Assembly (NCBI RefSeq): GCF_000283155.1
Contig: NW_004454175.1
Location: forward strand, 345,111 to 409,110
DNA: 64,000 nucleotides
From: Ceratotherium simum simum
Taxonomy: Eukaryota; Chordata; Mammalia; Perissodactyla; Rhinocerotidae
Direction of reading: 5' to 3'
Shown: one piece after another, positions 55,109-64,000 of the stretch
Position numbering within the stretch: position 1 is the first letter of the stretch
Layout: the number at the start of each line of letters is the position of its first letter
Translations under genes and position numbers: made by a program
The notes under the pieces: generated by a model
Seen by the model: only the letters and a program-made list of their open reading frames with translations
Database searches by the model: none
What the model was told of the DNA's origin: nothing

Positions 55109-57483
55109 CCCCAACTCCCACATTCTACCTCCTAGACTGCACAGCCTCCATTCCTTGTTGGTAATCTCTTCTCTGTGATTAAATCCATTTGATGGCGCAT
55201 GTTAAATCAGCTTTAATTGAACATTTGCTGTGTTTCAAAAATACTACTCTTGCTTATCTACGTAATTTTTCTTTTCACCCTATCACTTTTTTTAACCAGA
55301 AGAATTTTTGTATGTGTGCATGTGAGAACAGCATGTAATTTTTTGGCTGGTCCGTTATTATCTGGAGGCAAATATTTTTTTCCAGTTATTTGGTTAACTT
55401 CACCTGTTGATAGGCTGGGAAGCATTATAAATATTTTTAAACCTTGTGTAACGAACTATTTTAATTAAATGTAATGCACCCCTTAGGACTTCAATGAGCT
55501 GTAAAACCAGCTTTTCACCTTCAAAAACCTGATAGCTAATTTCACATGATATGCTAGCAACAGGCAGCCACAAAGTTGGAACCTGAACAGAGTCCTAGAA
55601 GCAGAGAGAGAAAAGTTTTATGTTGCCTTTTTTTTTTAACTTTCCATCTTAACTCTCAATTTTATATGGCAAACTGGGTAAGATTTGACCTCTGAATTTT
55701 ATTCCTTTTGTTTTGTATTCCAGATGGCTCTGGGTACAAATAACAGAAGCATGAAAGAGGCTACTCTGATTAATAATTTGTGCTTTCTAGTGAACATATG
55801 CATCAAAATGTGGATGGAAATTTAAAGGCCACAGTAGACCTAGTAGCGCTGTGTGTTCACAGGAGGAGGATGATTGACACTAACTCTATGAGTTATGTGT
55901 AGAACATCATCCTTGAGAGGAGTTACATGTGTGTCCTAAATATTATGCTTTGTTACAGTTTATTGGCCCTGATCCTACTTGTGAGACCAGAGTAAATTGC
56001 TGTCTTTTAGCGGAGTATTAACTATTTTCAATTTGCCCTGATGAATTATAAAGCAAGGAAATACACAGCACTGTGTTTTTCTGGATTTTTACGTAAACAT
56101 TAGTACCCATTGCTTGAGTCTCTAGGGATTTTTGTATATTCAGAAATTCCCAAATGACAAGGTAAAGTCCCACATAGGAGAGAATAGTCAATTGATTCCA
56201 GACAACTATTCAATCAACCACATCCAGCTGGAAACAAAATTCCTTCCCAATCAAACATTTCCAGCTAAGATTGGAGTTAAGAGGAGAATCTTACATTCTG
56301 CAAGATTATTCCCATTTTCCACAGATTACTTTTTTTTGGACAAACTCAGGTATTCTAGCCAGAGATGTTTTCAAAAGTGTAATGTACTGTCTGTCATCTA
56401 AAAAGATGATGCTTGTGACCCCTACCAGGAGGGCATGCTCTTAGAGTCACTTTTGCTGCAGGGGAGAAAGGCATTTCTCTGACGTGAGCATATATTTTCT
56501 TGCCATTGTCCTTGAACCTGAGGGGTCCTAATGAAGACTAGGGGACACAAAATGACACCAGGACTCCTTGGAGTGGTTCCTGGGTGGAGGCTTGAGTGGC
56601 TCTTGAGAAATAACAGAATGTTCCAAAAGGAAAATCCAGAAGAAACTAAGGTTGGTAAGAAGCTGTCAAATCATGTTTAAAATCTTTAACTTCTTTCCTC
56701 ATCCAAGTACCAGAGCTTATCATACATATAGCTCCTCCTTTATTAAATTAGGAGTTTTATCTTTTGTCACTGCGAAGACTTCCTTCTGCATTTTGCTAAA
56801 GGCACTCCTTTTTTTTTACCTCATCCGTTTTTTATTCTTTCACACTGGAAACTGGAGGATGAGGCAAAATGAATTTAGGCAGGAGTCTGAGAAACATGAG
56901 ACGCCAACACGACACCAGCCGCTTTCTGTTCTGAGCCGCCCCCTCTCCCTCTTGCAGGCTCGCACTTAGGAGAATGCTACGTGCAAACCTAAGGGCGGAA
57001 TAATAATACAAGCTGATTTGTATCTGTCGGTAAATCGGTGTTAAAACCATCCATAAATCTGATGTTAACGATGAAGAGGAAAGTTACACTCCTACCTTCT
57101 AAAGAACGTGCTTCCTTCCGAAATACGGAAGCTGTATCTTAAAATATAAGGATGGGATCCCTGTGGTTAAAGTGGGGAACAACTTGCATTCACTTTGTAT
57201 ATATTTGCTTAGACTGCGTGCTAAGAGTAAGCAGCTTTAACTCCATGTTTATAGAATAAAATGAACCATTAGTACTGCAGCCAAATGCAATACACACAGC
57301 CTTCAATATCAGGAAAAATTATACAATACATGGCAGCCTTTTCAATGAGTTAATTTGATTATATCACCACAAAAGACCTTCACACAGAAAGAAAAACAAA
57401 TCTGGCTAATTTGACGGCAGTGAGTTGCTGAAAGTAACAGATTTCCCCAAAATGAGCAAGAAAAGTTACGTGTTCAAAAACTA
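55109..57483. other. Long repeat-poor single-copy stretch, no gene supported
   Basis: About 2.4 kb without a named repeat. Open frames reach 105 codons (56652-56969, plus) with no recognisable domain. The 56900-57060 part has a few CpGs. Confidence 0.5.
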
Positions 57484-57753
57484 GTGCCAGCCCCGTGGCT
57501 TAGCGGTTAAGTGTGCGTGCTCTGCTACTGGTGGCCCAGGGTTCAGATCCCGGGTGCACACGGATGCATTGCTTTTCCGGCCATGCTGAGGTGGTGTCCC
57601 ACATACAGCAACTAGAAGGATATGCAACTATGACATATAACTATCTACTGGGGCTTTGGGGGGGGAGGGGGAAAAGGGGAGGATTGGCAATAGGTGTTAG
57701 CTCAGGGCTGATCTTCCTCACACACACACACGCACACGCACACACACACACAA
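57484..57753 (+). mobile_element. ERE-type SINE, composite form with (CA)n tail
   Basis: Begins 'gtgccagccccgtggcttagcggttaag', B-box region ggttcagatcc, 'ctactggggctttgggg' body, a G-rich linker, one 'ggtgttagctcagggctgatcttcctca' module, then (CA)n with two CG interruptions (57720-57752) in place of poly(A). Possible short duplication aacta at the ends. Confidence 0.93.
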
Positions 57754-58302
57754 CTATATTTATGTAACTGTGAGCAACATATAGTTTGAATAGTAGTGTT
57801 AGGGTATTTGCATTTTTATATTTTATATGGAAAAAAGCCTTTTATACTGAAAGATCTTGAAATCCTCACTTTCCAGTGAGAAGTTTCATCATTTTAAAAA
57901 AGGCATGCACACACTCACCCTAACTAATTATCTGTTCCAGACAGAGACTGTTCCCATCCACTTTCAGCAGAAGAGGACGAGATCACAGTACGGTGCAGCA
58001 GCTCTTTGGCTCAGTCACCACCGTGAAATGCTGGTGGTGAGGGACATCATGAGGGCTCATTTCTGGACTTTGCAGAGATCAGTTTGGGCAGCAGCTCCCA
58101 GAGAGCTCTGGTTTGCTCCTAGGTCAAAGGTTTTGTGCAGCTCTGCCCATTCCTCCTACTTTAAACCTTGTGTAAGTTTGACAGCGGGTTTAAGGGCAAT
58201 GATGATGTATTGTTTGCCAAGGACGCTCAATTAAAAGGGAAGAAGGAGAATCACTATCTTCATTGTATTAATTCATTGTCCTTAATGTATTAAATGTATT
58301 AA
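57754..58302. other. Single-copy stretch, no gene supported
   Basis: A 125-codon frame (57857-58234, plus) matches nothing I know. Short reiterated 'tgtattaattca' words occur at 58264-58305 beside the following LTR. Confidence 0.45.
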
Positions 58303-58746
58303 TTCAATAGTCCTTCATTTCCCAGGACTGTTATAACAAAGTGCCACCAACTGGGTGGCTTAGAACAACAGAATTTATTGTCTCACGTTTCTGGAGGCCA
58401 GAAGTCCCAAATGAAGGTGTCAGGGGGGTCATGCATCCTCTGAAGGTGCTAGAGAAGGGTCTGTTCTGGGCCTCTCTCCTAGCTTCTGGTAGTTCCTTGG
58501 CTTGTGGTAGCACAACTCTAATCTTCACATGGCCTTCTTTCTGTGTGTGTGTCCCCGTGTCCAAATTTTCCCTTTTTATAAGGACACTGGTCTTAATGGG
58601 TTAGAGGCCCACCCTGTTTCAGTATGAGCTCATCTTAATTTATCTGGTTATATCTGCAATGATGCTAAATAAAGTCACATTGTGAGGTACTGGGTGTTAG
58701 GACATCAACATATGCATTTTGGGGGGACACAGTTCAACCCATAACA
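58303..58746 (-). mobile_element. MLT1-type solo LTR, antisense
   Basis: 'cccaggactgttataacaaagtgcc', 'aactgggtggcttagaacaacagaatttattgtctcac', 'ggaggccagaagtccc', 'tcttcacatggccttct', 'ataaggacactggtct', 'gtactgggtgttaggacatcaac', ending 'ggggacacagttcaacccataaca'. About 444 bp; the left end is worn. Confidence 0.85.
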
Positions 58747-60094
58747 CCCATTGAGTTGATTTCCTGTGTGTTTAACCTCCATTCCAACCCCTTCTGCTGG
58801 GTGGGGTCATTTCTAGCCTCTGTAGTGGGAATGTGTCTCCAAGGAAATTATTGTGTATGGAGGGAAGGCAGGCGAGGAACTCATCTGCTACCTGAATTTT
58901 CAACTTGAGTTTGAAATCATTTTCCTTCGTGGCGAGCGCAGACTGAGACAGCAATAAAGACTTTTCAAACCTATAATGTCAGTCTTGTCAACAGAGGAAA
59001 CACGCATCGCTGCCCTTCCAACTTGATCATCTCTCCGGCTTTCACTGTGATTTCATGGCTTCTGTAGTTCAATTCCCGGTCGACTATCAAAAGGGAAATA
59101 AAGTATTATTTTGCCTTGTTCTTGATGCGGCTGTAGGAGACTAGAGAAATAACGATTTGCAGAGGGAGCATTCAGAATTAGTGGACCAGGATTAATACCT
59201 ATCAGGAAACTGGGATAAAAACAACACATGTGGAAGACAGAGAAAGTCTCGCTGGCAGGTGGAAGGTCTCATGGCACCTCCAGTCCAAAGGTGGCAATTT
59301 CTTTACTCTGGTGCCATCATCTAAATTCAAAGTGAAACAGATAAAGCCCTTCTCTTCAGGACTTTCCAAATTCATTTTCTTCTGTTATAAGCTTAGCTTC
59401 TCCTTCTCTGATAACTGGCAGAAATCACTTAAAGATGAGTTAAATCTGAAACCAGATTTCAAATTTTCATTGAGGATTTGAAAGCTGACAGGCAAAATCA
59501 CTTAAAGTTTCTGGTAAAATTTATACTTATTTCCGACCTTTGTGAAAGTGACCGAAACTAAGGAGGAGAGTGGAAAAAACGGCTCTACAGAAAACCAAAA
59601 ATAAAAGCCAAAGGTAACAAAATTAGAGAGATCATATTAGGAAGATAAGGGCAAAAAGGACTATGAGGAAGGGGGGAGGATTAATAGTAGGAGTAAAAGA
59701 GTGTTAGAAAACAGAAATGTTACCAAATAAGAGATTATTCAATTTCAAAACTGTAAACACAAAAAGTAGTAGTCATTTCCCAAGTCTTTGTCCACCATGG
59801 AGTCACTCTTTGTAATCACATTCTCAAGGACTATGAATAAAGAAAGGCAGCCCTAGTACGCCCAATAATGAATCACGGACTCTGTAATGCAGAATGTGAA
59901 TCCATAACCCAGACTCTCTGCGTTTGCTAGTAGTGTGGGAATGGCATTCCACAAGGGCAACCACGTCGACGCATGAGGGTTAAGGCTTATAATTCCATGG
60001 AATCTGTCTTCCCTCCAAGAAGTTTTTACTCTGTCGTTGGATCCTTAAGGAAAAGGGTGGCCGGTGAGATCCAATGTATTTGCTTTCTAGTTTC
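58747..60094. other. Single-copy stretch, nothing recognised
   Basis: About 1.35 kb; open frames up to 83 codons without known similarity. No named repeat. Confidence 0.5.
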
Positions 60095-60575
60095 TCTATT
60101 CTCATTCAGAGTCTCCGAGGAAGAACGTGTTTCCAGCCTCGTTCAGGTTGTTGGCAGAATTCAGTTCCTTGTGGCTAAAGAACTGAGGTCTCTGTTTCCT
60201 TCCTGGCTGCCAGCCGGGAGCCGCTTTCAGCTCCTGGAGACTGCCCATATTCCTTGCCACTCGGCCCCCTTCATCTTCTAAGTCAGCAATGGAGAACTTT
60301 TCCACAGTGAATCCCCCTTCTGCTTCCAATCTCTGACTTTCTCCTTTTCTGCAACCAGCTGGAGAAACCCCTCAACTGTTAAAGGGCTCATATAATTAGG
60401 TCAGGCCCATGGGGATAATCTCCCTATCTTGGGGTCAACTGGTTTGGGACCTTAATTACATCTGCAAAATCCTCTCACTGCAGTATTTGATTGAATAACT
60501 GAGAAAGGAGTGTGCACATCAAGGGCTGGGAATCTTGGGTGACCATCTTAGAATTCTGCTGACCACAGCATCCTT
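60095..60575 (-). mobile_element. Possible old LTR remnant
   Basis: 'gggataatctccctatcttggggtcaactggtttgggaccttaattacatctgcaaaatcctctcactgc' and 'accatcttagaattctgctgaccaca' resemble a common mammalian LTR end ('...aatctccctatctcaaggtcaactgattagtaaccttaattccatctgcaaaatcc...attctgcctaccaca'). I cannot name the family, and the left limit is a guess. Confidence 0.45.
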
Positions 60576-61054
60576 CTTACATTAGAGGTACTTCTGCTGA
60601 AATGGTAACAAGCCAATTTGCTACTTGTATAGATACTTATCTCTAAATAGCAGAAGGTTATAATAAAATTGCATGCTATAGTTTTCTAGATTGCTACAGT
60701 ATTTTTTAAATCATCTTACTATTTACAAAAACAGTTCTTAGCACCTTTGCATCAACAGGGTGACTTTAAAACCAGAGTGGTAGTAGATTCCCAGGGTTGA
60801 GGGAACTGACGGTGGTCACTACATGGAGGTTCTTAAAAGGAATTGTAGGACTTTGTGTGGTCGTGCTATCAGGCAAGCTTCATCCAATTTGCTGTCTGAA
60901 TAGGCACCTAATATGATCATTTTGGTTTTGAATCTGAATTTTGTAGCAAGAACATAAACTTGAATCGAGGTTTAACTTTTGCTAACATAGTAACGAATCC
61001 TAGAAATAGAAACTAAAATAATAAGTAAATAAAATAAAAGCTCCTTACAAAATA
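60576..61054. other. A/T-rich single-copy stretch, nothing recognised
   Basis: No open frame above 60 codons and no named repeat. Confidence 0.5.
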
Positions 61055-61196
61055 TTTTGGAAAATATTGTGAATCACAAAGACCAAAATAAAAAAGACCT
61101 ATAATCACACCAACAAGAGTCAACCACTGTTAAGTTTTTGGCTTTTTGTCTCAGTCTTTTTTACTCCCTTCCTATACATAAACATATGTATTAGTT
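61055..61196 (-). mobile_element. Old L1 3' region, antisense, first part
   Basis: 'cctataatcacaccaacaagagtcaaccactgttaagttttt' and 'cttcctatacataaacatatg' follow the antisense L1M 3' order. Split at 61196 by an LTR insertion; resumes at 61897. Confidence 0.7.
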
Positions 61197-61891
61197 AGAG
61201 TCCAATCAGGAGACAGAAACCACACAGTAATTTGAACAGGAAACACTTATTATAAAGAACTATTAACTGTAACATAGGCATAATTAGGAAAGTGAAAAGA
61301 AAACTCTAAAAAATACCCTAAGGCTGAGAAAGAGCATCCGAGGAAGGAACAACTGCAAAGGGAGGCCCTCTCCCTAAGACAGATGCAGACGTTACTGGAG
61401 AGGATGTGTTTGCAGCCCCACTGGATGGTGACATTCTCTGGGTTGCCTGAGCCAGACCTGGTCCATAGTTACTGGTCAAACAGGGAACATACCTCTGCAA
61501 GGCAGGTGCTCAGAGGCAGTCAGGGCACCAAGAGTCAGCTTGCTGGCAGGACAGGTGGAGGTCTGGGGTGATGGGGTTTCTATTGGGAGGGCTGCTGCAC
61601 AGTGGTCACTGGCTGGGTTGGGGCTGGGTGCTTGCTGAGGGACTGCATGCTCTGGGTGTGTGGCTGGGGCAGAAGCCTCTGGCAGTGGTGTAGGAGCAAG
61701 AAGAAAAACGGAAGAGAAGCACTTGAACCAGGAGGGGAAGCTTCTTTCGTCTCCTGCACCCTCTACTGACAAACCTAACATTGTGCTCGCTGCAAAGGAA
61801 AAAGCATAAAGGGTCCAGCCCATTAGGGAAGAAGAGGTAAGGAGAGCAGATGTGGAGCGGAGAGGCAACGTATTGCCAAACTGAGATCACA
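61197..61891. mobile_element. Solo LTR, 695 bp, ERVL-like, with 5-bp target duplication
   Basis: TGTATTAGTTAGAGTCC at the left and GATCACA at the right, flanked by acata on both sides (61192-61196 and 61892-61896), inserted in an L1. TG...CA ends with a 5-bp duplication suit an ERVL-class element. The left end 'caatcaggagacagaaaccacacagtaatttgaacaggaaac' is a familiar LTR motif. Orientation and family are not fixed. The 130- and 94-codon minus frames inside are not viral genes. No internal region is present. Confidence 0.8.
61756..61769 (-). promoter_or_regulatory. CTCF-like motif, moderate, reverse orientation
   Basis: GCACCCTCTACTGA matches the reverse-complement CTCF pattern SYGCCMYCTRSTGG at 12 of 14 positions. 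It lies inside the solo LTR. Confidence 0.3.
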
Positions 61892-61896
61892 ACATA

Positions 61897-62190
61897 TGTC
61901 CCACTTTGTAGCTAACTTGCTTTATTTACTTAAAATACACTAAGAACATTTTCCCATATGATAAAAATATTCTTCTACACCATAATTTTTAATAAATACA
62001 TGATGTTCCTTATTATGGATGATCCCTAACTTATTTAGCCAATACCCAGTTTTGGGACATCAAGGTTATTTCTAATCTGTAGCTATTATAAACAGTGCTG
62101 CAATAAATATTCTAGTGGTAAGTCTTTGCCTTATTCTTATTTCCTTGGGATAAAGTCCTAGCAATGGGATTCCTGGAGTCACTCTTAATA
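61897..62190 (-). mobile_element. Old L1 3' region, antisense, second part
   Basis: 'ccataatttttaataaatacatgatgttcc', 'ggacatcaaggttatttctaatctgtagctattataaacagtgctgcaataaatattc' and 'ttgggataaagtcctagcaatgggattcctgg' continue the antisense L1M order. Confidence 0.8.
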
Positions 62191-62682
62191 TTTCTGAGGC
62201 ATGCTCTGAAATTTCCCTCCAGAAAGATAACAGTATGTTTTAAAGCAACAAGTCTTAATAAAATTTCTGCATTTCTTTTTTTAATGTGTTCTAATTTTAA
62301 AAACATGCTAATTAAATGAATTTTATGATGGTAATGAAATGGTCTTGGAGAAAACATTTCTTATAACAACATTTAATAATGAGTGATACCAAAGAATTAT
62401 TTAAAATGGTAATGAAGTGGCTATTAGTACAGTACCAAAGAGAGAGAAATGCTCAGAACTTACAAATGAAGGTCTTGATTATTCCAAACATAAATTTCAA
62501 ACTATAAACACAGAACTTATTGTAATAGACCATTTTTGTATTTTACAAAGGAAGAGACAAAAATTTAATAGTCTACTCCAAAAGGGTTGCCTTTAAAAAA
62601 CATCAGTGATAATTAGATTTCCATTCCTCACCCAGAAAAATATAGTAGAAAAAAATTCCTAGAAAAAAAGAAGATATGAAAT
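62191..62682. other. A/T-rich stretch, nothing recognised
   Basis: No gene or named repeat between the L1 and the purine tract. Confidence 0.5.
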
Positions 62683-62810
62683 GAAGAAAAGAAAGAAGGA
62701 AGGAAAGAAGGAAGGAGGGATGGAAGGAAGGAAGAAAAAAAAGAAGGAAGGAAGAAAGAGAAAGAAAGAAAGTAAGAAAGAAAAAGAAGGAAAGAAGAAA
62801 AGAAAAAGAA
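62683..62810. repeat. 128-bp purine tract (GGAA/GAAA)n
   Basis: All A or G except T at 62721 and 62773. Made of AAGG, GAAA and GAAG units. The 128- and 61-codon minus-strand frames rich in Ser, Phe and Leu (62603-62989, 62628-62813) are by-products of this tract. Confidence 0.95.
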
Positions 62811-62839
62811 CAAGGAGTCAGGAAGACTGAAAAAAAAAA

Positions 62840-63645
62840 AGGCAGCATGCAGTCACTACGGAAAACGTTGTGAAGGGTCCTCAAAAAATTAAGAATAGAA
62901 CTACCATATGACCCAGCAATCCCAGTGATCCTCTGGGTATATATCCAAAGGAAATGAAAACAGGATCTCCAAGAGATATCTGCACCCACGTGTTCATTGC
63001 AGTGTTATTGCAGAGATATGGAAACAACCTAAGTGTCCACAATGGATGAATAGATAAAGAAAATGTGATGTATATATACAATGGAATATTATTCAGCAAT
63101 GAGAAAGAAGGAAATCCTGCCATTTGCAACAACAGAGATGACCTTGAGGGCATTGTGCTAAGTGAAAAAAGCCAGACAGAGAAAGACAACTGCTGTATGG
63201 TATCACTTATATATAGAATCTGAAAAAAAACCCAAAAAAGTCAAACTCATAGAAACAGAGAGTAGAAAAGTGGTTGCCAGGGGCTGAGGGGTGGAGGAAA
63301 TAGGGAGAGGCTGGAAAAAGGGGACAAACTTTCACTTATAAGATGAATAAGGTCAGAGGATCTAATGTAAAAAATGGTAACTATAGTTGATAACACTGTA
63401 TTGTATAATTGAAATTTGCTAAGAGAGTAGAATTTAAATGTTATCATGAGAATATATATATTATATATAATAATAATAAATAACATAATAAATAATATAT
63501 ATGGCGATGAATGTATTAATTATCTCAGTGGGGGAATCCTTTCACAACGTGTATATCAAATCTCCACGATGTATACTTTAAATTTCTTACAGTTTTATTT
63601 CTCAATTACACCTCAATAAAACTGAAACAAAAAATAAAAAAAAGA
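62840..63645 (+). mobile_element. L1 ORF2 end and 3'-UTR, sense
   Basis: 'ggcagcatgcagtcactacggaaaac', 'aaattaagaatagaactaccatatgacccagcaatccc', 'ttcattgcagtgttattgcagagatatggaaacaacctaagtgtcc', 'acaatggaatattattcagcaatgag', 'aaagtggttgccaggggctgagggg', ending 'acctcaataaaactgaaac' and an A-rich tail. 5'-truncated at about 62840, close to the purine tract. Confidence 0.93.
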
Positions 63646-64000
63646 GGCATGAAGAAGAGGGTAATGAAGAAAAGAAGGAAAACCAGAAGGAATGAAAACA
63701 TGAAAGAGTACAAAAATAGAACATAGATGAAGAGAGAAGATATAAATTTTAAAGCAAACTCCATGTCTAGGATGGTAATATTTAATGATATTTAATTAAA
63801 TATCAAAACATTTTTAAGTGCTAGGAATACATAGCTCAAGAAAGACATGCTTGCAGGAAATAAGCCTTAATTGCCCAATTTGCCAGAGAAGCAGAGATGG
63901 CAGTGTTTTTGTGACACTTACGTGGTTGGGCCCAGTCATCGAGGAAGTGAGTACAGAAGCATGGGCATTTCTGCCCTGCCACAGTCTCCGATGCTTTCAT
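63646..64000. other. Purine-rich then single-copy DNA, nothing recognised
   Basis: 'gaggcatgaagaagagggtaatgaagaaaagaagg' is another purine-rich patch. The remainder to the window edge shows no gene. Confidence 0.5.

Noticed and set aside
61476..61890. Minus-strand frames of 130 and 94 codons inside the solo LTR
   Set aside because: LTRs of this class do not encode structural genes here; two overlapping frames with low-complexity Ser/Pro/Ala composition indicate chance.
62603..62989. 128-codon minus-strand frame rich in Phe, Leu and Ser
   Set aside because: It is produced by the purine tract on the opposite strand plus antisense L1 sequence.

Overview
This is mammalian nuclear DNA: an intergenic or deep-intronic stretch with no protein-coding exon, RNA gene or promoter that I can support from sequence alone. 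The longest open frames are 198, 157 and 151 codons, which is about what chance gives in 64 kb of such DNA. None resembles a family I recognise.

The organism is almost certainly a perissodactyl. The window holds 14 loci of the tRNA-derived ERE-type SINE, with a GGGGCYGGCCC start, Pol III A and B boxes, and either a 'ctactggggctttgggg' body or a 'gatgttagctcaggg' body. As I remember the horse ERE1 consensus, the dominant form here differs from it in the middle. I therefore lean to a rhinoceros or tapir rather than Equus, but this rests on memory. A run of exactly 100 N at 39463-39562 marks a draft assembly.

Layout. 1-2.9 kb is packed with old repeats: L1, a MIR split by an MLT1 LTR, a second MLT1 with a perfect 5-bp target duplication, and a MER5-type hAT element split by a SINE. 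2.9-5.4 kb is repeat-poor with a CpG-enriched core. 5.4-12 kb holds L2, MIR, antisense L1 pieces, one SINE and a class I solo LTR at 11425-11992 with a 4-bp duplication. 12-19 kb is mostly single-copy. 19-31 kb has SINEs, two hAT remnants, MIR, L2, an MLT1 nested in a MIR, and a sense L1 tail. 31-45 kb is the richest in SINEs and includes the gap locus, an MLT1, an ERVL-like LTR and an L1 tail with a 15-bp duplication. 45-61 kb has long repeat-poor stretches separated by SINEs, L1, a Tc/mariner-like remnant and an MLT1. 61-64 kb has an L1 split by a 695-bp LTR, a 128-bp purine tract and a sense L1 3' end.

The most useful observations are: (1) the 100-N gap sits inside one SINE locus whose target duplication brackets both arms, so it is probably a false duplication; (2) the SINEs fall into three body architectures, one of them composite; (3) three CTCF-like motifs lie at 19.8, 41.5 and 61.8 kb in convergent order; (4) there are a few unexplained islets, namely CpG-rich patches at 3.8-4.2 kb and 32.8 kb, two exon-like segments, a 35-bp tandem duplication, and a decayed coding-like tract at the left edge. 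I found no sign of a previously undescribed gene system.
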